Source: an uncultured Opitutales bacterium
GTDB lineage: Bacteria; Verrucomicrobiota; Verrucomicrobiia; Opitutales; Intestinicryptomonadaceae
Reading direction: 5' to 3'
DNA length: 64,000 nucleotides
Assembly (NCBI GenBank): GCA_900547395.1
Contig: URGP01000012.1
Coordinates: forward strand, 1-64,000
Shown: positions 33,331 to 40,838 of the stretch, piece after piece
Layout of the letters: every line of letters begins with the position of its first letter
Numbering within the stretch: the first letter of the stretch is position 1
The notes under the pieces: model-generated
What the model was told of the DNA's origin: nothing
What the model saw: only the letters and a program-made list of their open reading frames with translations
Databases searched by the model: none
Translations under genes and position numbers: made by a program

Positions 33331-34692
33331 ATGAAATTTGTAAGTACCAGAGGCAAAGTTGAGCCGCTTGGCTTTTCCGAAGCAGTCATGGAAGGATTGG
33401 CGGGCGACGGCGGCTTGTTTGTGCCCGAATTTTTGCCCGATATTTCCGGCAAGCTCGAATCTTGGCGCGGACTGCCTTATTCAAAGCTTTGTTTCGAGTT
33501 TTTTAAGCTTTTTGCGGACGACATTCCGCAGGGCGATTTGGAAAAAATTATAGATGCTTCATACAAAAAATTCGATGACGCTCAAATTGCCCCGCTTTCA
33601 AAGTTAGACGGCAAAACCTATCTTTTGGAGCTTTATCATGGTCCGACATTGGCATTTAAGGATTTCGCCTTGCAGTTATTGGGCAATTTGTACGAATATC
33701 TGCTTGAAAAGTCCGGCAGGGTGATAAACGTTTTGGGAGCTACAAGCGGAGACACGGGCAGTGCGGCGATAAACGGTCTTTTGGGCAAAAAGAACGTAAA
33801 TATTTTCATTTTGTATCCCGACGGCAGGGTTTCTCCTTTGCAGGAGCGTCAAATGACTTGCACTGGGGCTTCGAATGTCTTTCCGATTGCAATAGATGGA
33901 ACTTTTGACGATGCGCAGGCAATCGTAAAAGAGCTCTTCGGCGATGCCGATTTCAAGAAAAAATGGAGTCTGGCGGCGGTAAATTCCATAAATCTTGCGC
34001 GAATTTTGGCGCAGTGCGTTTACTATGTTTACGCATATTTAAAGCTGCCGCCCGACCGGGCGCAAAGCGCGCGTTTTGTTGTGCCGACAGGCAACTTCGG
34101 CAATGTTTTGGCGGGCTGGCTCGCCTGCAAAATGGGCATGAAAGTGCGCGGATTTACGGTTGCCACGAACCAAAACGACATCTTATACCGCCTTTTTAAA
34201 ACGGGTGTGTACGAAGTCGGCGAAGTCAAGCCGAGCTATGCGCCTTCGATGGACATTCAAGTTTCGTCAAATTTTGAAAGATTTATTTATTTTGCGGAAA
34301 ACAAGGATACTTGCAAGGTTCGCGAAATAATGCAGGCGTTTAAGTCTTCGGGCAAATGGATTTTTGAAAATTTCAACGCCGATGTGTTTTCTTCGGTTAG
34401 ATGCGACGATTCTTCCATAAAGAAGAACATTCGCAATGTTTATGAAAAGTACGGAAAAATAATAGACCCGCATACGGCTTGCGGTTTTGAAAATCTCGAC
34501 GGTGGCGTGAACGTTGTCTTGTCAACCGCGCATCCCGCAAAATTCCCCGAAGTCATAAAAAGCGCGATTTCGCGCGATGCAAAGTCTCCGATTTTGGAGG
34601 AATTGAAGCAGAGAAAAATCGAGCGCATGGAATGCGGGGCAAATTCGGATTTGATAAGGGAAATCATAAAGGAGCGCGGAATACGCAAATGA
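33331..34692 (+). CDS. thrC: Threonine synthase
   Basis: Converts O-phosphohomoserine to threonine with PLP. The 453-residue length fits the longer class II type. It starts MKFVSTRGKVEPLGFSEAV and carries EGLAGDGGLFVPE near residue 22. The PLP lysine is in GPTLAFKDFALQLLG near residue 108, and NVLGATSGDTGSAAINGL near 135 is the phosphate-binding region. GGAGAA precedes the ATG. The stop codon overlaps the cimA start (ATGA), so the two are translationally coupled; threonine made here is also an isoleucine precursor. Confidence 0.96.
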   Translation: MKFVSTRGKVEPLGFSEAVMEGLAGDGGLFVPEFLPDISGKLESWRGLPYSKLCFEFFKLFADDIPQGDLEKIIDASYKKFDDAQIAPLSKLDGKTYLLELYHGPTLAFKDFALQLLGNLYEYLLEKSGRVINVLGATSGDTGSAAINGLLGKKNVNIFILYPDGRVSPLQERQMTCTGASNVFPIAIDGTFDDAQAIVKELFGDADFKKKWSLAAVNSINLARILAQCVYYVYAYLKLPPDRAQSARFVVPTGNFGNVLAGWLACKMGMKVRGFTVATNQNDILYRLFKTGVYEVGEVKPSYAPSMDIQVSSNFERFIYFAENKDTCKVREIMQAFKSSGKWIFENFNADVFSSVRCDDSSIKKNIRNVYEKYGKIIDPHTACGFENLDGGVNVVLSTAHPAKFPEVIKSAISRDAKSPILEELKQRKIERMECGANSDLIREIIKERGIRK

Positions 34693-36257
34693 AGCAAAAA
34701 GTTTTTATATACGACACTACTTTGCGCGACGGGACGCAGGGCGAGGGCATATCTTTGACTGTCGCCTCGAAGCTGCGCCTCGCGCAGAAAATGGACGATT
34801 TCGGAGTGGATTTCATCGAGGGCGGATGGCCGGGGTCAAATCCGCGCGATATGGCTTTTTTCGAGCAGGTTTCGTCTTTGGAATTGAAGCGCGCAAAAAT
34901 ATCCGCGTTCGGTTCTACGAGAAGGGCGAATATCAGGGCTGAGGACGACAATCAGCTTAAACTTTTGCTCGATGCCAAGACGCCGTGCGTCACCATTTTC
35001 GGCAAAACGTGGCTTTTGCATGTCGAACAGGTCATAAAAACCACCGCCGAAGAAAATTTGAAAATGATAAAGGAGAGCGTCGAGTTTTTAAAGAAAAACG
35101 GGCGCATAGTGATTTATGATGCAGAGCACTTTTTCGACGGCTTTAAAGACAACCGCGAGTACGCGCTGAAAACATTGCGCGCGGCAATCGACGGCGGGGC
35201 GGATTATCTTTGCCTTTGCGACACAAACGGCGGAACTTTGGTTGAGGAATTTAAGAGCATCGTAAAAGACGTATGCGATTTCTCGAAAGACGTTCCCGTA
35301 GCCGTGCATTGCCATAACGACAGCGGAGTCGGCGTTGCCGTTTCCCTTGCAGGGGTTCAGGCGGGAGCTTCAATGGTTCAAGGCACTTTAAACGGTTTCG
35401 GGGAGCGCAACGGAAATGCGAATTTGTGCTCCATAATTCCAAATTTGGTCTTGAAGCTGAATTGCGATTTAAACTGCGCGCCTAACCTTTCAAAGCTTCG
35501 CGACTTGTCTTTATTTGCCGACGAAATGGCGAATGCCCGCAGCGATTCGCGCCAGCCCTATGTCGGGGCTTCGTCGTTCGCTCACAAGGGCGGCGTTCAC
35601 GCAGACGCCGCAAATAAGGTAAAGCGCAGCTACGAGCATATTTCTCCCGAGCTTGTCGGCAACAAAACGCGCGTTTTGGTAAGCGACATGTCGGGCAGAG
35701 CCCTCGTCATGATGAAGGCGAAGGAGCTTGGAATGGAAATCGACGCGAAAGACCCCAAGATAAAGGACTTTTTGGACGAGCTCAAACAGCTTGAATTTAA
35801 CGGATACGGCTATGAGGCGGCTGACGCTTCTTTTAAGCTTCTTCTTGCAAAATTTTTGAAAAAGACAAAGCCCGCCTTTGCCGTCCACAATTACAGGGTA
35901 ATGGTGGAGCGCGACCAGTTTAAGGAAATCACCCGTTCCGAAGCGACCGTAAAGCTAGAAGTAAACGGTATTTTGGAGCATATGGTTGCCGAGGCGCACG
36001 GTCCCGTCGGAGCCCTTGACCTGGCTTTCAGAAAGGCGTTGGTGCGTCATTATCCGCAGATTATGGATATTGACTTGATAGATTTCAAAGTCCGCGTTTT
36101 AGACAGCGGTCTTGGCGCGAACGCGGTTGTCAGGGTTCAGGCGGAATTTAAGGACGGAGACTCTATTTGGGGCACTGTCGGCGCGTCCGACAACGTCATA
36201 GAAGCCGCTTGGGAAGCCTTGCGCGACGCCTTTGAATACAAGCTTATGAATATTTGA
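34689..36257 (+). CDS. cimA: (R)-citramalate synthase
   Basis: Condenses pyruvate and acetyl-CoA in the threonine-independent route to isoleucine. A 522-residue DRE-TIM metallolyase. IYDTTLRDGTQGEGISLT near residue 6 is the first catalytic motif; HCHNDSGVGVAVSLAGVQAGA near residue 210-230 holds the HxH metal ligands. NGFGERNGNANL is next. A C-terminal LeuA dimer/allosteric domain (about 400-520) is present. The GGWPGSNPRD loop near residue 43 is typical of the CimA/TIGR00977 group and differs from isopropylmalate synthases. ATGA overlap with thrC. Confidence 0.93.
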   Translation: MKQKVFIYDTTLRDGTQGEGISLTVASKLRLAQKMDDFGVDFIEGGWPGSNPRDMAFFEQVSSLELKRAKISAFGSTRRANIRAEDDNQLKLLLDAKTPCVTIFGKTWLLHVEQVIKTTAEENLKMIKESVEFLKKNGRIVIYDAEHFFDGFKDNREYALKTLRAAIDGGADYLCLCDTNGGTLVEEFKSIVKDVCDFSKDVPVAVHCHNDSGVGVAVSLAGVQAGASMVQGTLNGFGERNGNANLCSIIPNLVLKLNCDLNCAPNLSKLRDLSLFADEMANARSDSRQPYVGASSFAHKGGVHADAANKVKRSYEHISPELVGNKTRVLVSDMSGRALVMMKAKELGMEIDAKDPKIKDFLDELKQLEFNGYGYEAADASFKLLLAKFLKKTKPAFAVHNYRVMVERDQFKEITRSEATVKLEVNGILEHMVAEAHGPVGALDLAFRKALVRHYPQIMDIDLIDFKVRVLDSGLGANAVVRVQAEFKDGDSIWGTVGASDNVIEAAWEALRDAFEYKLMNI

Positions 36258-36263
36258 TTTCTT

Positions 36264-38150
36264 ATGGAAAACAACGAACATAAGCTTGATTTAAAGTCAA
36301 AAATCAAAAACAAATTTTTGAAGGGGTTGTATTCCGTATTTTCATATCCCGTTGAAGCTTTTTTGGGAATACGCGATTTCAACGCGGCAAACGCGAGGCT
36401 TCTTTCTTATGAAGACGGCAGAAATTTCTTCTTGAAGGCGTTGGACGCAATGGGCGTGCGCTACTTTGCGGATGCAGAAGAGCTTAAAAAAATTCCCTCC
36501 GAAGGTCCTTTGATTGTTGTGGCAAACCATCCTACGGGCGGGCTTGACGGCGTTGTTTTGGGCGCTGTTTTATGCTCCGTGCGCCCCGATGTGAAACTGC
36601 TTGCAAACAGCCTTTTGAGCTTTTTTGTAGGGATTAGAAAGCACTTGATAGCGGTAAACCCATTTGGGGGCAAGGAAGCCGCATCGCAAAACATAAGCGC
36701 GCTCAGGGAAACAATAAGCCATCTTAAAAAAGGCGGTTGCGTGGCAACTTTCCCGTCCGGAACGGTGTCGCATTTGCATTTGAAGCACCTTACAATTACC
36801 GACCCCGAATGGAACAAAAACATTGCATCCATTGCCCGCAAAACGGGGGCTACAATTGTTCCTGTTTTCTTTGACAACAGAAATTCAAACCTCTTTCAGC
36901 TTGTCGGGCTTGTCCATCCAATGTTGCGTACAGCTCTTTTAATAAGAGAAATGATGCGCCATGCAAAAAAAAACGTAATAAAGGTGCATGTCGGAACTCC
37001 GATTTCCCCGCGCCAGGTTTCGACTTTTGAAACCGACGAAGAATTGATTGCGTGGATGAGATTAAGCGCGTACATATTGCCGCAAAAAAAATCGGGCAAA
37101 AAAAATTCCGAAACCAAAATGGAAGATTCGGGCAAGAACATAAAGAAGCTCGTGCGCAAAATCCTTCCGTCTTCAAGCTCTTTTCAAGACCTTATTTTGC
37201 CTGTCGATTCCGAAAAAATGCAGGCTGAAATAAATTCTCTTCCCGAATCCTGCAAATTGATTGACGGCGGGAGAATAGGAGTTTACGCGGCGTATTCATG
37301 GCAGATGAAATGGACCATGCTTGAAATCGGGCGTTTGAGGGAAAAGACGTTCAGGGAAGTCGGAGAAGGCACGGGAAAGAGCATAGATACCGACGAGTAT
37401 GACCAATACTACATGCACATATTCTTGTGGGACAAGGCTAATAAAAGCATTGCGGGAGCTTACAGGGTGGGGCATGTCGATAAAATCGTAAAATCCATGG
37501 GAGTGCAGGGGTTATACTCTTCGACTCTTTTTGAAATGCAGCCCGAAATTTTTGAAAAAATGGGCAATTCCCTTGAAATGGGGCGCAGTTTCATAGTAAG
37601 CGAATACCAGAAAAAAAGCTCGACTTTGGCAATTCTTTGGAAGGGCATAGGGGTGTACATTTCGCGCAATCCGCAATACAAGACTTTGTACGGTCCCGTA
37701 AGCATAACGACCGAATACAACGCAATTTCAAAAGACCTGATGGTCCAGTATCTTTCAGAGAACAAGACTTCTTTGGAATTTTCAAAGTTCGTAAAGCCAA
37801 AGACTCCCCCGAAAGTCAAGCTTTTGAGCGGCTTGGAAAAAGAGACAATTTCAAGGGTAGGCAAGGACGTTGAAAAAATTTCAGCTCTTATTTCCGAAAT
37901 TGAAATGGACAACAAAGGCATACCCGTTTTGCTGAAACACTATTTGCGCTTAAACGGAAAACTGCTTGCTTTCAATGTTGACAAGAGCTTCGGAAACTGC
38001 ATTGACGGATTGATAATGGTGGATTTAACCAAGACCGATTCAAAACTAATGAAAAGCTATATGGGCTTAAAAGAAGCCATAGCCTACCGCAAATATTACG
38101 GCTTGGATTCTCCCGAACTTGAGGCGGATTTGCTTGCCCAAACTAAATAG
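36264..38150 (+). CDS. OlsF-like fused acyltransferase (PlsC-type plus GNAT/hemolysin-type)
   Basis: A 628-residue two-domain protein. The N-terminal LPLAT domain (about residues 1-270) has ANHPTGGLDGVV near residue 90, the acyltransferase H-P-x-G-G-[LI]-[DE] motif. The C-terminal GNAT-like domain (about 320-600) has YMHIFLWDKANKSIAGAYR near residue 375 and LEMGRSFI near 435, as in OlsB and hemolysin-like N-acyltransferases. OlsF of Serratia uses this arrangement to make ornithine lipids, so an aminolipid with two acyl chains is a reasonable product. The gene starts 6 bp after cimA. The substrate amino acid is not shown by the sequence. Confidence 0.83.
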   Translation: MENNEHKLDLKSKIKNKFLKGLYSVFSYPVEAFLGIRDFNAANARLLSYEDGRNFFLKALDAMGVRYFADAEELKKIPSEGPLIVVANHPTGGLDGVVLGAVLCSVRPDVKLLANSLLSFFVGIRKHLIAVNPFGGKEAASQNISALRETISHLKKGGCVATFPSGTVSHLHLKHLTITDPEWNKNIASIARKTGATIVPVFFDNRNSNLFQLVGLVHPMLRTALLIREMMRHAKKNVIKVHVGTPISPRQVSTFETDEELIAWMRLSAYILPQKKSGKKNSETKMEDSGKNIKKLVRKILPSSSSFQDLILPVDSEKMQAEINSLPESCKLIDGGRIGVYAAYSWQMKWTMLEIGRLREKTFREVGEGTGKSIDTDEYDQYYMHIFLWDKANKSIAGAYRVGHVDKIVKSMGVQGLYSSTLFEMQPEIFEKMGNSLEMGRSFIVSEYQKKSSTLAILWKGIGVYISRNPQYKTLYGPVSITTEYNAISKDLMVQYLSENKTSLEFSKFVKPKTPPKVKLLSGLEKETISRVGKDVEKISALISEIEMDNKGIPVLLKHYLRLNGKLLAFNVDKSFGNCIDGLIMVDLTKTDSKLMKSYMGLKEAIAYRKYYGLDSPELEADLLAQTK

Positions 38151-38170
38151 CGTTAAGCATTTTAAATAAA

Positions 38171-38215
38171 AAGGATTGGCGGCTTTCTTTTGCCTGCCAA
38201 TCCTTTTGTTTTTAT
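38171..38215. terminator. Bidirectional terminator
   Basis: A 10-bp perfect outer stem AAGGATTGGC (38171-38180) / GCCAATCCTT (38196-38205) with T-rich sequence on both sides. It separates the OlsF-like gene and the convergent Bat operon. Confidence 0.85.
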
Positions 38216-38291
38216 AAGAAAAGTCCGTTTTTTATGGTTTGTGTTTTTATATAAAAAACACCTTCAAAAAAAATTTTATGCAAGTATGGTT

Positions 38292-39026
38292 TTAGCGAAG
38301 AGGCTTTACGTTTTCCAAGCTTGCCCAACCGATTTTTTTATCAGGCGTTTGAAGCCGCAAATAATTCCCGCGCCTTTCTTTTATTATCCCGCGCCTTCCT
38401 TCCGGAAAAGGCGCAATGGCAGGGGCGTTTTTTGCGGGGGAAAGCTTTAAAACTCCGTCTTGCGAAACTGAAATTGCGGTGTTTCGCATATCGCTCCAAT
38501 ATATCGTGCCTGCGATTGAAATAATGAACGCAAGCGAAGAAAGCAAGAGGGATATTTTTGCAAAATTGCCTTTTTTTCTAAAAATGACGCAAGTTGATGA
38601 GATTATTATTCCAATCCAAAACGAGGATATTGCAAGCATCGCCCATTCAAAGTTTGACAGCTCCCCGAAAAAAACATCCGCAAAACTGCGCTTTTTTTCG
38701 GGAGTTCCCGAAACTTTCGACAGGGCTGAAATGTTTGCGACAGTTTCAGGGGAGCGGGGCTTTAAGTATCTGGCGCGTTCGTAATTTAGCATCGCAAGTC
38801 CGTTTTGCGACATTTTGGCGTACGAGTTTGCTGCATTATGGTATGCGGCGGCTCCAAAGCCTTTTTGCGCGGATTCCTCAAAATAGGCGGCGGCGGATTT
38901 ATAGTCGGACTGCCTGTATGCGCGCGTTCCAAGCTCGAAAAGTTCTTGCGGGGTTTGCGCAAGAAGAAATAGCGGCAGAACCGCCAAAATTAAAGACGCG
39001 CCTATTTTTGCGAAAGCGTTTGGCAT
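38292..39026 (-). CDS. batE: BatE-like TPR and SH3 membrane protein
   Basis: Last gene of the Bat operon. The 244-residue product has a signal peptide (residues 1-23, LFLLAQ), two to three TPR-like helices (about 28-95; YRQSDYKSAAAYFEESAQKG), two transmembrane helices (about 125-170) and a C-terminal SH3b-like domain (GRRGIIKERRGNYLRLQT). This matches BatE of Bacteroidetes and related phyla. It probably forms part of a periplasmic scaffold with BatA-D. The start overlaps the end of batD by 25 bases and no other ATG is available. Confidence 0.83.
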   Translation of the reverse strand: MPNAFAKIGASLILAVLPLFLLAQTPQELFELGTRAYRQSDYKSAAAYFEESAQKGFGAAAYHNAANSYAKMSQNGLAMLNYERARYLKPRSPETVANISALSKVSGTPEKKRSFADVFFGELSNFEWAMLAISSFWIGIIISSTCVIFRKKGNFAKISLLLSSLAFIISIAGTIYWSDMRNTAISVSQDGVLKLSPAKNAPAIAPFPEGRRGIIKERRGNYLRLQTPDKKIGWASLENVKPLR

Positions 39027-40837
39027 AGTTTTTCAAGCTCCGAATAGAGATTGCCTGTTTCGTTTGCTTCGGGAGTGTATCCGCCGAATGCGATTGCGTC
39101 TGCGCCGTCGAAAATTTTTGCGGCGAACTTTTGGTCGTTTTCCGAAAAGCCGAGGCTGTTCATTATTGAGATGGCGTCGGTTCGAGTTATTGCGCCCGCG
39201 TCAAACCCGCTTGCAACCGAAAGCGAATTTTGAAGGGCGCGAGCTCCGAATTCAAAAAATTCTTTCGGATTGTTTTTTTGCGCCGCAGATTTTGCGCTTG
39301 CCAAATCTTTTTTAAGTTCGGATTTTGCAAGAGACTTGCGGGCAAACACGGGGTCGTCGGCAAGCTTGTTTTGTTTCATTTTGGCAAGAATTATCCATGC
39401 AATCGCAAGCAGGGCGGCACATTGGGCAAGCCAGAAATATGGAGATGCCAAAATTCCGCTTGAAGACTGCAATGCGGACGGGGTCTCTTCTATAATCGGC
39501 ATAGGGTCTTTTTCATCTTGCGTTTGCGCCTTGCGCTTGGCGTAGCTCTTTGACGGCGCAACGCTTACGGATACGGGGGCGATTTTAAGCTCTTCGTATT
39601 TTTGCGACTTGGGATTGAAGTAGCTGAAAACGGCGGAAGGCGTTTCTTTCAAATCGGGCGCGGTTGGAACAAGGGTGTATGAGAATTTCTTGACGCCCTT
39701 AAATCCGTATCCGCCGCTTTCGTCCTTAAAGGAAGTTTTGGGCTTGTATTCTTTCCAGCTCTGAGATGGTGAAAGTTTAGGGGCGGAAATCCTGTCGAAA
39801 TTGCCTGTGCCCGAAATTGAAATATCCATAACGCACGGCTCGCCTACACTCAAAGAAGATTCGTCCAACTTTGCGTTTTCCGCCTCAAATTCGCCGATGG
39901 CTCCCGAAAATCCGCTTGGCATATTTTCTTTCGGAAGCTCCAAAACGTCCACCGCCTGCTCCTTTGAAGTCAGCGTAAAGTTTTGGTTTGAGCTGAAAAA
40001 TCCGCCGAACGCGGAAGAAAAAATTCCGTTTGCCTCAAATTGGATTTTAAAGTTGCCCGTCTTTACGGGAGTTACCACGGTCGAAAAGACGAACTCCACG
40101 GGAAAGTTCGGGTCCTTTGTTTCAACCGCCTTGCCTTCCGTTAAAAATCCCTGGCAGACAAAGGCGTCGCTGTTTTTTATTGACGGGGTGAGCTGCCTTA
40201 ATTTTATGTCGGAATTTAAAATTTTGCCGCTGAACTTGAAAGAGACTTGGCATGGAACTGCTTGCCCGACATAAATTTTTTCAGCCGCGAATTTTATTTC
40301 TGCGGAAGTTTCTTTTTGAAGGTCGAATGTTTCCTGCGGCGCGGACTTTCTCATTCTCTGGCGCGTTATGCCGGGGAATTGCGAAAAGCCGAAGTTCGAC
40401 ATCATTTCTTCCATCTCTTCAAACGGGTCATAGGCGGATGATGTCGAAATGTTTTGGGGGGCGTTCGGGCTTGCCTTTAACGATGCCGCGGGAATTTTGT
40501 ACGTCTTGCCGCCTGCTGAAATTTCCCATGCTTTGACTTCAAATTCTCCGTCCTGTGTGGGGATATAGTTGAACGTCAAAATTTTTTCGCGGACGGGCGT
40601 TTGCATGTTTGTGATGCTCATCCTTGTCTGAACTCCCGAGCCGACATACTGCAATTCAGGCGGGGTAGGTATGTTTTCAGCGGTTATGTCCGCTTCGACG
40701 TCTTTTAAGACAACCGAATATTGCGCGACTTGCCCCTTGCGCACAATAGGCGGATTAAAACCGTTTGAGCTGATGGATTGCGCCATTAGGCAAACGGTAA
40801 AAAAAATCGTTAAAATTGAGGAGATTGCTTTTTTCAT
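39002..40837 (-). CDS. batD: BatD family protein
   Basis: A 611-residue exported, membrane-anchored protein. A signal peptide (about residues 1-20, FFTVCLMAQ) is followed by several beta-rich Ig-like repeats (VRKGQVAQYSVVLKDVEAD near 30, AEKIYVGQAVPCQVSFKF near 185, SLSVGEPCVMDISISGTGNFD near 330) typical of BatD. A single transmembrane helix near residue 470 precedes a cytoplasmic tail. I chose the ATG at 40837, 1 bp after the batB/C stop; a longer frame overlaps it. Bat proteins are linked to oxygen tolerance and cell-envelope stress, but the mechanism is unknown. Confidence 0.9.
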   Translation of the reverse strand: MKKAISSILTIFFTVCLMAQSISSNGFNPPIVRKGQVAQYSVVLKDVEADITAENIPTPPELQYVGSGVQTRMSITNMQTPVREKILTFNYIPTQDGEFEVKAWEISAGGKTYKIPAASLKASPNAPQNISTSSAYDPFEEMEEMMSNFGFSQFPGITRQRMRKSAPQETFDLQKETSAEIKFAAEKIYVGQAVPCQVSFKFSGKILNSDIKLRQLTPSIKNSDAFVCQGFLTEGKAVETKDPNFPVEFVFSTVVTPVKTGNFKIQFEANGIFSSAFGGFFSSNQNFTLTSKEQAVDVLELPKENMPSGFSGAIGEFEAENAKLDESSLSVGEPCVMDISISGTGNFDRISAPKLSPSQSWKEYKPKTSFKDESGGYGFKGVKKFSYTLVPTAPDLKETPSAVFSYFNPKSQKYEELKIAPVSVSVAPSKSYAKRKAQTQDEKDPMPIIEETPSALQSSSGILASPYFWLAQCAALLAIAWIILAKMKQNKLADDPVFARKSLAKSELKKDLASAKSAAQKNNPKEFFEFGARALQNSLSVASGFDAGAITRTDAISIMNSLGFSENDQKFAAKIFDGADAIAFGGYTPEANETGNLYSELEKLCQTLSQK

Positions 40838-40838
40838 C

